From assembly GCA_947642555.1 (NCBI GenBank), contig CANRSX010000001.1, forward strand, positions 62,001 to 126,000: a stretch of DNA of 64,000 nt, given 5' to 3'. The notes under the pieces were generated by a model. The model saw nothing but the letters and a program-made list of their open reading frames with translations, was not told the DNA's origin and searched no databases. The position numbers and the translations under genes are program-made. Of the stretch, positions 49,432-58,833 are shown piece by piece. Each line of letters begins with the position of its first letter. The first letter of the stretch is position 1. This DNA is from an uncultured Roseburia sp. Lineage in GTDB: Bacteria > Bacillota > Clostridia > Lachnospirales > Lachnospiraceae.

Positions 49432-50786
49432 CCATGTTTCACCGCAATCACAAATTCTTCATTCGACAGGCGGATTTTATCTCCATCTGATAGCGGGATC
49501 TGTTCGCCCGCCCGAACCATCTCTCCGTTTACATAAGTATGATTCAGCGAATTATTATCTCTGATAAAAACGCCACCATTCTGCATCAGAATATCTGCAT
49601 GGCTTCGGCTGACCGTACCGTTATCGCCGATATAAAAATCCACGTACCCGCCTGACTTTCCAAGTCGGAAAACTTCCTGCTCAATCACCATTGTCTGCCC
49701 GTTTTTCACCCTTGTAATCGTGACAATGCGCTCTCCTTCCGTCGCGGCAATCCCGCTTCCGGCAATGACTGTGACGTCTTCGGTCTCTCCTCCCATAATT
49801 ACCGTCGATCCAAAATCCATCTGCTCCATTCGTCCGTGCTGAGGCGGCGCTGTATGGAATGCAATACTCTGCGCCTGCTGCACCGCTTCCTCTTCCTGCG
49901 AAGGTTCGTCCTGCTGCACCGCTTCTGTCCGGACAGGCATACCGGGAATCTGGAATGCCATTCCACGCCTTACATTCCCTTTCCTTTTTTCAGTCTTTTT
50001 TGCCTCTTTTTTCTCTGTTTTCTCTTTCTTCTCTGTTTTTTCTGCGTCGGATTTTTTCCCAAACAGAGAATACAGCGGACTCTTTTTTTCTTTTTCAGCA
50101 ACACTCACAGACACAGGTTCTGTCGCCTCAGTCTTTTCTGATGGTGTCAGCTCTTCTGTCAAAGGCGGCGCTGCCTGCGTCAGGGGGCGCTGCATTTCTG
50201 GTCTGCTCTCAGCCGGACTCTGTATACCGTTTTCACGTTCCAGCCGCTTTACCGTCTCCAGAAATCCTTTGAGCGAAAAAGTTTCTTTTCGATTTACATA
50301 GTTCATCAATGCCGCAACATACGCACAGTCTTCTGTCTCATCAAAGTTCAGCCCGAACATCAGCCGTCTCACAAAATCATAATATTCTCTCTGATCTTCC
50401 TTTTCTCGCTCCACAGGAAACGCCAGCAGATACCCTGCCTTCTGTCCGACATCCACAAAAATATAATCTTCCTCCAAAAGAAACGATTCGTCTGACAAAA
50501 GATATCCCTCCGCAGCAAGCAGGGCGGCAGTCATGCTTTCCAGAATCCCAAACAGCTGTTTTTTCTGGACACTTCCGGAAAAATACTGTCTCAGACTGAT
50601 TTTCGACGAAATATTATATTTTAAACGACGTTCCATATTGCTCTGTACGAACCCGGGCACCAGCACGCCTGAAATCGTATTATCTGACATCATTCCCCTG
50701 GTCAGCGTATCTGTCTGTTCCGTCTGATTCATCACATACACCAGAAATGTATGCGAGCCCTGATTCTCATAGGTAAATGTTCCCAT
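49428..50786 (-). CDS. DUF6382/FHA domain protein (phosphothreonine reader)
   Basis: This 452-residue protein has an N-terminal DUF6382-like domain (about 1-190; SSKISLRQYFSGSVQKKQLF, GILESMTAALLAAEGYLL). A Lys/Glu-rich linker (about 230-275) and a short PGMPV-containing region follow. A C-terminal FHA domain has FRLGKSGGYVDFYIGDNGTV, SRSHADILMQNGGVFIRDNN, SLNHTYVNGEMV and DGDKIRLSNEEFVI. The S-R-S-H and N-xx-T-Y-V-N-G residues that bind phosphothreonine are present. This architecture is found next to Tad pilus loci in Clostridia. It probably binds the phosphorylated kinase. It lies 18 bp after the WG-repeat gene. Confidence 0.87.
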   Translation of the reverse strand: MGTFTYENQGSHTFLVYVMNQTEQTDTLTRGMMSDNTISGVLVPGFVQSNMERRLKYNISSKISLRQYFSGSVQKKQLFGILESMTAALLAAEGYLLSDESFLLEEDYIFVDVGQKAGYLLAFPVEREKEDQREYYDFVRRLMFGLNFDETEDCAYVAALMNYVNRKETFSLKGFLETVKRLERENGIQSPAESRPEMQRPLTQAAPPLTEELTPSEKTEATEPVSVSVAEKEKKSPLYSLFGKKSDAEKTEKKEKTEKKEAKKTEKRKGNVRRGMAFQIPGMPVRTEAVQQDEPSQEEEAVQQAQSIAFHTAPPQHGRMEQMDFGSTVIMGGETEDVTVIAGSGIAATEGERIVTITRVKNGQTMVIEQEVFRLGKSGGYVDFYIGDNGTVSRSHADILMQNGGVFIRDNNSLNHTYVNGEMVRAGEQIPLSDGDKIRLSNEEFVIAVKHG

Positions 50787-50804
50787 CTGTTTCCTCCCGC
50801 TGTT

Positions 50805-52103
50805 TCATCTGCTATCAAGTGCGTACAGATGGATCAGAAACCAGTTTCCATCTTTCACAGGTGCGGTCCCGGCTTCACAAAACGGACGCGCCTCCTCAAA
50901 AACCGGTTCAATCACCATCTCATTTTCCATATTGATATATCCCCACATTCCATTCCGCTTTACCGGTGCGAGCCCTTCCTGAAAGGTTCCCGCATCCTCA
51001 TACTGGCAGGCGATCACAGGCTCTCCCGCTTCATTGAGATATCCCCATACTCCGTCCTGGCATACTGCGGCAACCCCTTCCCTGCTAAATGGCCTCGCGT
51101 CTTCATATACTGCAGATGTCACCGCTTCGCCGTCCGTATTCAGCAGATGCCATCCATCCGTCTGCTTTACAAAGATTCTGCTGCTCTCTGAACAGAATCC
51201 CATTTCATCCGTCGCTACCGCTTCATAGATATAGTCCGTCAGGAATTCAAATTCACGATTGATAATCGCCCATTTTCCGTTTTCAGACACGGCCGCGGCT
51301 CCGTGGTACATATTGGTAACTGCATCCCAGGACTGATCGGTCAGCGGCTGAAACTGCATATCCGTATAAGAGTATACGCCCCCTTTTCCGGTCACCACAC
51401 AATCTTCTGAAATCATCCCGACATACTCATAATCCGTATCCGGAACCAGTTTTTTGTGTTCTCTTTCATTCACGTAATACCATATCCCGTCCTTTTTCAC
51501 CGGGAACACATGGGTCTGGGCAGAACAAAATCCAATCTCTTCATACACGTCTGAAAAGATCCTCTCTCCGCCTGAATCAATCACAACAAATCCATACTCA
51601 TTTCCCGCAATCGCATAATTCTGATAAAAAGAGGAAATGTAATCATAACTGCTATACAGATTCTCATAGCTTCCGCGATATGTCTTCCACAACTCACTTA
51701 CAACCGCATTTTCGGGATTACGCTCACGCAGCCCCTCTAACAGTTCAACAATCTGGCCTGCCTTACCATCCGACGCATAAAAGCCGACAAGCTCCGTCAG
51801 CGCCTCTTCCTGCATGGGTTCCGCAAAAATCATTGCCTCACAGTCACCAATAAACGACGTCTTATCCCCAAGTGCAAGCTTTGTCCGCGCAATGGAAAGC
51901 TTTAAATCTGCGTCATCCGGACGCAGGGCAAGCGCAAGCTCATATTCCTCCAGCGCATCCTCATAAATTTCCTTTTCCGCAAAGGCTTCTGCCTTCTGTA
52001 TATGCTCCTGATACTCTGCCGGCAGGGCAAGCGCAGCGCCGATTGTCTGATACCATGCCAGTCCCAGCAGCACAATCAATAATACCATTCCCTTTTTTCT
52101 CAT
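50805..52103 (-). CDS. WG-repeat protein with N-terminal membrane helix and TPRs
   Basis: This 432-residue protein starts MRKKGMVLLIVLLGLAWYQT, a signal anchor or signal peptide. TPR-like repeats (KEIYEDALEEYELALALRPD, DADLKLSIARTKLALGDKTS) follow. Several WG repeats then come, ending with DGVWGYLNEAGEPVIACQYE, NGMWGYINMENEMVIEP and PVKDGNWFLIHL. WG repeats form beta-rich surfaces and are common in secreted bacterial proteins of unknown function. The start at 52103 is inferred because the upstream extension overlaps the prepilin peptidase gene and lacks a signal. It probably belongs to the Tad/signalling transcript. Confidence 0.78.
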   Translation of the reverse strand: MRKKGMVLLIVLLGLAWYQTIGAALALPAEYQEHIQKAEAFAEKEIYEDALEEYELALALRPDDADLKLSIARTKLALGDKTSFIGDCEAMIFAEPMQEEALTELVGFYASDGKAGQIVELLEGLRERNPENAVVSELWKTYRGSYENLYSSYDYISSFYQNYAIAGNEYGFVVIDSGGERIFSDVYEEIGFCSAQTHVFPVKKDGIWYYVNEREHKKLVPDTDYEYVGMISEDCVVTGKGGVYSYTDMQFQPLTDQSWDAVTNMYHGAAAVSENGKWAIINREFEFLTDYIYEAVATDEMGFCSESSRIFVKQTDGWHLLNTDGEAVTSAVYEDARPFSREGVAAVCQDGVWGYLNEAGEPVIACQYEDAGTFQEGLAPVKRNGMWGYINMENEMVIEPVFEEARPFCEAGTAPVKDGNWFLIHLYALDSR

Positions 52104-52131
52104 ACCACCACACCCGTTCTGTCTGTTCTTT

Positions 52132-52692
52132 TTATACACCCAGCAAAGCTCCTGCAACCGCGCCTGCAAGTACAAAGGGCACAAACGGAATCTCATCTTC
52201 TTTTTTCAGCTTTTTCCGCAATAACTGAATGATGCCGTAAACCGCCGCAAAGCACAGGGACAAAAACATCATCGCCATAACCGGCATCGGTCCGACATAC
52301 CATCCCATCACACCGAATAGCTTGATATCTCCCATTCCGATTCCCTTTTTACCAATGAAATAACCGGCGAACAGAACCGCCATGGCAAGCAGTGCCCCAA
52401 AGAGCGATGTCAGGACAAAATCAAGAATATATCCTGGATATAACAGCCACTCCGGCAAAAACAAAACAGCTCTTACCGCCAGCAGAATCAGCAGGATCCG
52501 GTTCGACACAATCCGCTGTTTAAAATCCATCCAGGCGAGGTAACACAGGCTGTACGCCAGAATATAATATCGCATGATCTTTACCGGACCGTACTCCAGC
52601 AGATACGCTACATAGCCAAAGCCGGTTGTAAAAAGAATCAGAAGCATAATCAGGACAGTCTGCCCTCTCACGTATTTTTTACTATTCTCCAT
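52132..52692 (-). CDS. A24-family prepilin peptidase (TadV/CpaA-like)
   Basis: This roughly 186-residue polytopic protein has about six hydrophobic segments and the two catalytic aspartates of A24 peptidases: LAWMDFKQRIVSNR and GKKGIGMGDIKLFG. It cleaves and may methylate type IVb prepilins such as the Flp-like protein encoded downstream in the map at 56840. ATG 52692 follows GGAG by seven bases; the in-frame ATG at 52713 overlaps the TadE-like stop region. It lies 15 bp after the TadE-like gene in the Tad cluster. Confidence 0.87.
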   Translation of the reverse strand: MENSKKYVRGQTVLIMLLILFTTGFGYVAYLLEYGPVKIMRYYILAYSLCYLAWMDFKQRIVSNRILLILLAVRAVLFLPEWLLYPGYILDFVLTSLFGALLAMAVLFAGYFIGKKGIGMGDIKLFGVMGWYVGPMPVMAMMFLSLCFAAVYGIIQLLRKKLKKEDEIPFVPFVLAGAVAGALLGV

Positions 52693-52706
52693 CTGTCCGC
52701 TCCATC

Positions 52707-53438
52707 CTACCATATCCGTGTGGAAGCGCTTAACGTCATCTGCCGCCGCCCAAACGAAAACATGGGAAACATCTGATTTTCCACCGTAAACTGCACCACG
52801 ATCTTAATGTCCTTTGACCCTCCCGCAGCATAAGTCGATTTGCTGTAGTCAAGCCCGTCGAGACCGCCGACAATTCCGATGTGTTCCAGCCAGGCATCCG
52901 GCTGATCTGTCATTGCCTCAAAATGAGCTTCCACCTGTCCTTCCGTCACCCGCCCGAGAATCGCAGTCGCCACACGCTGTTCCACATGTTCTTTTCCCAT
53001 CGCCAGAAGACCGGTCAGCAGCCCTTTGGGATTTTTAAAATAGCCGGCCGCAATATCAACAGCTCCCTCTGCATTCGATACCGCGTCAATGATTCCCTCC
53101 ACATCCTCTGCCGTCACATCCCCTCCCGCGACGCCGTCGATCGCATTCGACAGCTCTGATACGGCTCCGAACACCTCGTCTGCGTCTGACCGGATCTTTT
53201 TTGCCTGCCCCGCAGTCTCCTCCATTGCGGCATTCACTCCTGTTTTGGTCAGAATATAGCTGTACTGGGAAATCTGCATTGCGCTGTCATTGATGGCATG
53301 CTGCATCACAATCTGCGCCATTGTCATCTGTCCAAAGCTGATCATCGTAAGAAATGCCATCAGAAAAATTGTTACGAACAGCGCTGCCTCAACCGTCATG
53401 GAGCCTGTTTCCCGTCTGTATCCCGTCATCCGCTTCAT
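52707..53438 (-). CDS. TadE-like pseudopilin
   Basis: This 243-residue protein has a short positive N-terminus, GSMTVEAALFVTIFLMAFLT (TadE-type GxMTVEAAL followed by one membrane helix), then a soluble domain. Residues such as SAMQISQYSYILTKTGVNAA and a Gly-rich middle (GAVDIAAGYFK) lie outside the membrane. The motif matches pseudopilins of Tad systems. The mature domain contains no recognised catalytic motif. It lies 75 bp after the DUF5702 gene, in a gap with a short direct repeat (CGCCTGCCGTCAG, twice). Confidence 0.85.
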   Translation of the reverse strand: MKRMTGYRRETGSMTVEAALFVTIFLMAFLTMISFGQMTMAQIVMQHAINDSAMQISQYSYILTKTGVNAAMEETAGQAKKIRSDADEVFGAVSELSNAIDGVAGGDVTAEDVEGIIDAVSNAEGAVDIAAGYFKNPKGLLTGLLAMGKEHVEQRVATAILGRVTEGQVEAHFEAMTDQPDAWLEHIGIVGGLDGLDYSKSTYAAGGSKDIKIVVQFTVENQMFPMFSFGRRQMTLSASTRIW

Positions 53439-53512
53439 CTCTGCGCCGCAAATCCTTTCTTTTATCGTATTTTGCCGCCTGACCGCCTGCCGTCAGCAGA
53501 TCACGCCTGCCG

Positions 53513-56119
53513 TCAGTAACCGAGCACGCTTTTGTATGTTATGTGATACCGGTCGCTGACTGTTCCGCCGCCCCCATCCGGAAGCGCTGCCGCTTTCTTT
53601 AAGAAGGTCGTCCCTGCTTCCACATCAGCATGCACCGCCAGCATCGTATACCCGTTGATAATGTCCATATCCGTATTCAGCTGAATACAGTCCGCAATCC
53701 TGGCCAGCGTCGTCTTTTCCATCGGTCCGAAAGTTTTTACAAGCAGAAAGACCGAGAGATAATCCTGATACCCAAATGTGATATCCGCCTCCTGTCTGCC
53801 TCCGGTTCCAAATCCCAGCTGCTTCATCACCTGGCAGTTCGATGATTTTTTTATAAACGGAACGTCCTTTCCCAGCATCAGATCTTCCACGTCATATACG
53901 GTTTCCGCCCCGGCTATCGCAATTTTGACCAGTACAGAAAAAACCGGAACCAGGAATGGAACCCCGCAGGACATCGCCGCTGCCATTGACCTGCTTAAGA
54001 GCGCGACGTCGCTGTCGCTGAACGCATATACCATATTAAAAAGCATACGGATTCCGTACAGCAGGAGCCTGGTATTATTTACATTCTGCTTCGCACTCTG
54101 ATTCCCCCAGAGAATATATTCCACTTCCGACCTGTACTGCGCGTGCTTTGTCAGATCATCGTCGCTCAGAGAAGTAATCGGGCCTTCGATCTTCGCTCCA
54201 TTAGAATCTTTATCCACCGTATAATAAGAAAACATCTGCATTCCATATTCCATAATGTAGATATTCTCCAGTCCGTCCTGCAAAAGCGTCTCCAGGGTAT
54301 CCAGGAAGCCGGAGATTCCATCCATCGTTTTTTTCGCATTCGAAATCGCTTCTTTTCGCCCGTTTCTGTCGGTTCCGCCGCCCGCCATCACATACTGGTC
54401 ATTCTCATTTCCGGACGGACTGTTCTGCGCCAGCACCACGCTTGGAAGCGTGACGCTGCCCCAGTCGGCATCTTCCAATGAGGCAATTTCCACACTGTTT
54501 TCCACGAGCGCGCACTGGCCAAACAGCGCATCTGTCGTCGCCTTATCCTGTCGGCTTTTCTCTGTCTCAGGCTGCGCCTGACAGTGCTTTTGCAGCTCCT
54601 TATAAAAAGGATCGGACGAAATATCTGCCTGAAATGACACAGAATCCGGCATAAACTGCTTCTGGTAGTTCTGGTCTGTAAACGCGTGCGCCGTCTCCCT
54701 GATCTTTGTGCTGTCCGTAAAAAAACAGTCCGCTGCAGAAACCGCGTCCTGAAACGGCGACATGGAAGAAATCGGGTTATACAGCTTTTCTCCGCAGTAT
54801 GTGACTTCCGGCAGAATCACAAGCGCCTTTAAAAGCCAGTCCCTGTTTTTTTCCATTTTTCCCACAAGCGCATTCAGATTTTCCTCATTCATAAAATCCG
54901 AATACTGCTTCGCCTCATTTCCCATACTTTTCTTCACTTCTTCATCCGACAGCTTTCCGATCGCAGTATTCCATTTCTCATACTCTGACCGGCTTGTTCC
55001 AAGCTGCTGCCTGAGCGCCTCCAGTTTCTGCAGAACCTCGCCGGCATCCAGTTCCGCCTGATGGATTGTCTCATACCACACCTGAATCTGTGCCTGTGCC
55101 TGATTCAGATGTGACGCCGCCTTTTTATCGATTGCGAGGATGTACTGATCCAGAATCTTCTTATTGTCTGTATAAGCTTTATAAATCTTTTCTATCTCTG
55201 CTTTCGCCTCATCCGATTCCGCACCGTCAATCCGTTCCTGCATCGTCTGCGCCAGATTTGCAGCCGGAATGTTTTTCTGCTCATACAGACAGCCCAGGCA
55301 GCGGTCAAAATAATTAAACAGCGTGTCTTCCGTATACGTCTGCAATTCCGGTACTTTCTCATTGAAATGCTTCATGGAATCCAGAAAATCCTCCGACGTA
55401 TCCTGCGCGCCGTACAGTTCATAGTGACGGATGGTATCCGCCATAAACAGATATACCGTGCCTTCCTCCAGCTCCGCCTTTACGCTCTCCATCGTCAGAT
55501 TCAGATTATCATTGCTGAATATCAGTCCCAATTCCGCAGACTGGCAGTACTTTGCCAGCGCCTGGTTTGCCTCCTCACAGGTTTTCTGTAAATCTTCCAT
55601 GGAATCGGCAAAATCCAGCTGGGCATTGGTTGCCTCCACCGTTTTTTTCGCATCACGGATCTGGTCCAGCTTTTTCCAAAGCGCCTCGCCCATGCAGACC
55701 GGCGCCCGGTATTTCATGTACTCTAAGATCTGCTGTTTTTCCGCCTCGGTCTGATAAATCTGCGATCCGTCCACATTATAAGCCTGAAAGCTGTCACACC
55801 TCAGATCGATCAGCGAGGATACTTCATCCGATCCTTCCAGCCCGGATGCCCGCAGCGTATTGACAAAATACTGTTCCAGTTCAGAAGACAGCTCTTCCGG
55901 TGATTCCGACATCACCATCAGCCCGTACGCGTCCTTTAACCGGACATCATAATGTGACAGGCCCGCGTTCATCGCAAGCTCTCCCGCCCCGGAAACAAGG
56001 CTTCTCGATCCATAGATGCGCGCGGCGTCTGTCACAAGCCCGGCGAAGAGCAGCGTCGGCAGCAGAATCAGCGACAGAAAAACGGAGATCGCGCCTTTTC
56101 GGCGATAAAACACCTTCAT
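53513..56119 (-). CDS. DUF5702 domain protein (TadG-like)
   Basis: This 868-residue protein begins with RRKGAISVFLSLILLPTLLF and GLVTDAARIYGS, the TadG-type start with a membrane helix just after a processing-like site, followed by a long helical extracytoplasmic part. It continues with LRASGLEGSDEVSSLIDLRC, DSFQAYNVDGSQIYQT, and a C-terminal YGIRMLFNMVYAFSDSDVAL and ITFGYQDYLSVFLLVKT. The family is found in Tad loci of Firmicutes and is thought to be part of the pilus assembly or cap. It lies 14 bp after a TadE-like gene. No catalytic motif was identified. Confidence 0.84.
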   Translation of the reverse strand: MKVFYRRKGAISVFLSLILLPTLLFAGLVTDAARIYGSRSLVSGAGELAMNAGLSHYDVRLKDAYGLMVMSESPEELSSELEQYFVNTLRASGLEGSDEVSSLIDLRCDSFQAYNVDGSQIYQTEAEKQQILEYMKYRAPVCMGEALWKKLDQIRDAKKTVEATNAQLDFADSMEDLQKTCEEANQALAKYCQSAELGLIFSNDNLNLTMESVKAELEEGTVYLFMADTIRHYELYGAQDTSEDFLDSMKHFNEKVPELQTYTEDTLFNYFDRCLGCLYEQKNIPAANLAQTMQERIDGAESDEAKAEIEKIYKAYTDNKKILDQYILAIDKKAASHLNQAQAQIQVWYETIHQAELDAGEVLQKLEALRQQLGTSRSEYEKWNTAIGKLSDEEVKKSMGNEAKQYSDFMNEENLNALVGKMEKNRDWLLKALVILPEVTYCGEKLYNPISSMSPFQDAVSAADCFFTDSTKIRETAHAFTDQNYQKQFMPDSVSFQADISSDPFYKELQKHCQAQPETEKSRQDKATTDALFGQCALVENSVEIASLEDADWGSVTLPSVVLAQNSPSGNENDQYVMAGGGTDRNGRKEAISNAKKTMDGISGFLDTLETLLQDGLENIYIMEYGMQMFSYYTVDKDSNGAKIEGPITSLSDDDLTKHAQYRSEVEYILWGNQSAKQNVNNTRLLLYGIRMLFNMVYAFSDSDVALLSRSMAAAMSCGVPFLVPVFSVLVKIAIAGAETVYDVEDLMLGKDVPFIKKSSNCQVMKQLGFGTGGRQEADITFGYQDYLSVFLLVKTFGPMEKTTLARIADCIQLNTDMDIINGYTMLAVHADVEAGTTFLKKAAALPDGGGGTVSDRYHITYKSVLGY

Positions 56120-56132
56120 ATCTTTCCTCCTG

Positions 56133-56828
56133 CTACAGTATTTTCTGAATCAGCTCCTGCGTCTTCTGTAAATATCCGGAAATCGTCCCGCCCGGATCCA
56201 GCTTTTCCAGCAGATATTCGGTAAGATCCACAGCGAGATCCGTATTCCGCACAAATTCGGACGGATTCACAATCTGTTTTGTCCGCACTGTGCGGATTGT
56301 CAGACTGCTCTCCATGCCGAAAAAACGCAGTACGCCGGGCAGCGGGATGCGGTGCTCGATCGTCACTGTAACCGACGAGCCAAGAAGGCTCTTTCTGATC
56401 CTCACCTCCGGCGCGCCGATCACACCCACACTGATCATCGTCACCGCATCCGCAGCGCCTGCATATGCCGACTCATAATATTCTTCACTTCTGCCGGTAT
56501 TCTGAAACATCCCGAATATTTCCCGGTACAGCTCGCCGAACTTCTCAGAGTGTGAGATAAAATAATCTTCCACCTCACTTCTGGACGGCGTGCTGCCGCC
56601 CCAGGTAAAATCAACCTCCTGCCCCTTGTTCATCCCGAATACCCTGTACCCCGGAAATGCTTCCTCGCGCGCCGCCACCGCGGCGATGCGGTCAGCCTGG
56701 GACATCAGCGCATTCTGCTGCATGATAAAAAGGCCGTAGTAAATCATCGCCATCACTGTACAGATTACCAGGGGAAAATAGATCGTCGCCTCCACCATGA
56801 CGGCGCCTTTTTGTGAATCGTGTTTCAC
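56133..56828 (-). CDS. TadE-like pseudopilin (second)
   Basis: This 231-residue protein has QKGAVMVEATIYFPLVICTV near the start, matching the TadE processing and membrane segment, with a following FIMQQNALMSQADRIAAVAA helix. The rest includes VRIRKSLLGSSVTVTIEHRI and PLPGVLRFFGMESSLTIRTV. It is probably a minor pilin or pseudopilin. It lies between the Flp-like pilin (12 bp) and the DUF5702 gene (14 bp) in a tight operon. Confidence 0.86.
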   Translation of the reverse strand: MKHDSQKGAVMVEATIYFPLVICTVMAMIYYGLFIMQQNALMSQADRIAAVAAREEAFPGYRVFGMNKGQEVDFTWGGSTPSRSEVEDYFISHSEKFGELYREIFGMFQNTGRSEEYYESAYAGAADAVTMISVGVIGAPEVRIRKSLLGSSVTVTIEHRIPLPGVLRFFGMESSLTIRTVRTKQIVNPSEFVRNTDLAVDLTEYLLEKLDPGGTISGYLQKTQELIQKIL

Positions 56829-56839
56829 GGTTTTTCTCC

Positions 56840-57058
56840 TTAGAAATTAAGTAAATCTTCCATTACTTTTGTCACAAATTCGGTGAGCTGCGCGCGGAAA
56901 ATCGCTGCAATCCCTATGACAATAATAATGACCACAATAATCTCCACCAGATGCGTCGCGCCTCTCTCCTCTTCCCGGAATCTTTTTCCGGCATTCTGAA
57001 GTTTCATGCATCCCTTTACAAACAATCTGTTTCCCGCGTTTCTTACTCTCTGTACCAT
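56840..57058 (-). CDS. Flp-like type IVb pilin
   Basis: This 72-residue protein has a positively charged leader ending in ERGATHLVEII and then a hydrophobic segment (VVIIIVIGIAAIFRAQL), the Flp1-type pilin pattern. The E of LVEII corresponds to Glu5 of the processed pilin. The C-terminal part is short. The prepilin peptidase at 52132 would cleave it. GGAGG precedes the ATG, and a TATAAT box on the minus strand at 57085-57090 could give extra pilin transcription, although no good -35 box was found. Confidence 0.86.
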   Translation of the reverse strand: MVQRVRNAGNRLFVKGCMKLQNAGKRFREEERGATHLVEIIVVIIIVIGIAAIFRAQLTEFVTKVMEDLLNF

Positions 57059-57112
57059 AACCGTACCTCCATAAAAAATTTTTTATTATAATCATTTGCA
57101 TGAATATAACCG

Positions 57113-57967
57113 CTACATGCCGGCAAATGCCGGTACCATAATCATCACAAGGATTCCGATAAAGATTATCGCCGTCGGCAGCATCAGCTTCGAATTCGCC
57201 GCTTCACCCTTCCTCTTTGCGAGATGCTTTTTCTCCTCCCACATCTCATCCGCCATCTCCCGCAGGAAAAAAGCAATCTCTGCGTTTCCCTTCTGCAGAT
57301 TCTGGATCATCGTCGAGGAAAACCGGCGGATCTCCTTGATCGCGCACCGGTCCGCAAAATTCCGGTATGCTTCCAGCTCCGATACGCCGTTCCGAAATTC
57401 CTCGGTCGTCAGCTGCATCTCCTGATAAATCACACTGTTTCCGGTCGACGCCACCTTATTCCAGGCGTCGCGCATAACCATTCCCGAATTGACGAGCAGC
57501 GTCAGCTTTGACAGCACCTGCGGGAAATCCGCAATCAGCTCGTCCCTTCGATCAGATAATTTATTTTCCAGCGTCTGCTCCTCATAGAGCACCACCAGCA
57601 CCGCCAGGGCCACTCCCAGCGCCGCCAGCATCAGTGTCTGCGCCGCCAGCGCGAACAAAAGCATCAGTGTCAGAAGCGTGTACCCGTATGTAAACTCCGC
57701 CCCTGTCGTCACATAAAAATAGTACTCCGCGTACTTCTTTCCATTGACCTCCGCGATTTCCCGGATCCGCTTTCTTGCACGGTCGGATCTCATGTTAAAA
57801 TGAATCAGCTCCATCAGCCCGAATCCGATAAAAAACAATTCCGGCAGCTGATACAGTTCGCCGTCAATCGTTGCAATGATTTCCTCAAACGCATTTTTAT
57901 ACCGCACTGCAAGAAACAGCCAGCCCACTGTCAGAACAGTCGCGATTCCAAGTACGATAAACTGCAT
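57113..57967 (-). CDS. tadC: TadC-like type II/IV secretion F-domain protein
   Basis: This 284-residue membrane protein has a T2SSF domain. The N-terminal helix is MQFIVLGIATVLTVGWLFLA, with central helices and the conserved-looking FPQVLSKLTLLVNSGMVMRD and FSSTMIQNLQKGNAEIAFFL. Hydrophobic segments near LMLLFALAAQTLMLAALGVA and the C-terminus (IIFIGILVMIMVPAF) anchor it. It forms the inner-membrane platform with TadB. ATG 57967 has GGAGG nine bases upstream; the frame upstream overlaps the tadB 3' end. It lies 24 bp after tadB. Confidence 0.88.
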   Translation of the reverse strand: MQFIVLGIATVLTVGWLFLAVRYKNAFEEIIATIDGELYQLPELFFIGFGLMELIHFNMRSDRARKRIREIAEVNGKKYAEYYFYVTTGAEFTYGYTLLTLMLLFALAAQTLMLAALGVALAVLVVLYEEQTLENKLSDRRDELIADFPQVLSKLTLLVNSGMVMRDAWNKVASTGNSVIYQEMQLTTEEFRNGVSELEAYRNFADRCAIKEIRRFSSTMIQNLQKGNAEIAFFLREMADEMWEEKKHLAKRKGEAANSKLMLPTAIIFIGILVMIMVPAFAGM

Positions 57968-57990
57968 CCGTCTTCCTCCTTCCTCCCCCG

Positions 57991-58824
57991 TCACAGTCTG
58001 ATGTCCGTAATCTTCTTCCCCATCAGATAAGCTGCCGCGAACACGCCGAGACACACGATCTTTACCAGCACATTTACCGGCGTATTGCTGTTGATCGTCA
58101 TGGTACCCATACTGTTTAAGCTGAGCACAATGACAAATGGCATCAGAATCATCACATTCAGCTCGTTTTTATTCCCTGTGAGCATGGTCCCGATCTCCAT
58201 CTCGATCTCAATCTTATCGTTGATAATCTCCCTGCTGTCCGCGATCACCTGCTTTAAATTACTTCCCTGACGGTTCGCCACCTCGAATACATTCGCGAAG
58301 CTTTCCACGTCATCCAGCCCGCTGCGACTGGAAAAATTTTCCAGTAGCTTCTCCACCGTGATATTATTTGCAATCCCATTACTGATCAGCTCCGTCTCCT
58401 TTACGATATCCGCCTGTTCCCCATAGATCGAGGCCATATCTGACCTTGCGTCCCGAAACGCAGCCTGCGTATTTTCTCCCGCAGAATAAGAGGAAGACAG
58501 TGATTCTAACAGATCCTTAAACTGAATCAGGAGATCTTTCTGCCGCTTTTTCTTCCGGTAATCCCTGTAAATATTCTGCGCCAGCACCGCCATCACCACA
58601 CCGGCGGCAACGGACAGCAGAGGAACCGCAAAAAACACCTGAATCATCAGACCTGCCACGACAAACCCGATCACAGCCGCTGCCATGCGATCGCCAAATG
58701 TCATATGGTAGATATGATAATCCGCCGCGTCTCCCAGAATCCCCTCAACCGGCACATAGACTTCTTTTTTGGTTTTTTTCTCTTTTACCTTTTTTTCTTT
58801 TACCTTTTTCTCTTTTCTGCTCAT
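57991..58824 (-). CDS. tadB: TadB-like type II/IV secretion F-domain protein
   Basis: This 277-residue protein has a very basic N-terminus (KEKKVKEKKVKEKKTKK), then membrane helices (AAVIGFVVAGLMIQVFFAV). A T2SSF domain includes LLESLSSSYSAGENTQAAFR, DIVKETELISNGIANNITVE and SFANVFEVANRQGSNLKQVI. A C-terminal pair of helices (VNVLVKIVCLGVFAAAYLMG) ends it. It forms the Tad pilus inner-membrane base with TadC and works with the TadA ATPase, whose truncated gene lies 10 bp upstream. Confidence 0.88.
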   Translation of the reverse strand: MSRKEKKVKEKKVKEKKTKKEVYVPVEGILGDAADYHIYHMTFGDRMAAAVIGFVVAGLMIQVFFAVPLLSVAAGVVMAVLAQNIYRDYRKKKRQKDLLIQFKDLLESLSSSYSAGENTQAAFRDARSDMASIYGEQADIVKETELISNGIANNITVEKLLENFSSRSGLDDVESFANVFEVANRQGSNLKQVIADSREIINDKIEIEMEIGTMLTGNKNELNVMILMPFVIVLSLNSMGTMTINSNTPVNVLVKIVCLGVFAAAYLMGKKITDIRL

Positions 58825-58833
58825 CGCACCCTC

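Noticed and set aside
53484-53516. Short direct repeat (CGCCTGCCGTCAG twice, 20 bp apart) at the end of the DUF5702 gene as a terminator
   Set aside because: No stable stem followed by a T-run was found, so it is noted only as a small repeat.
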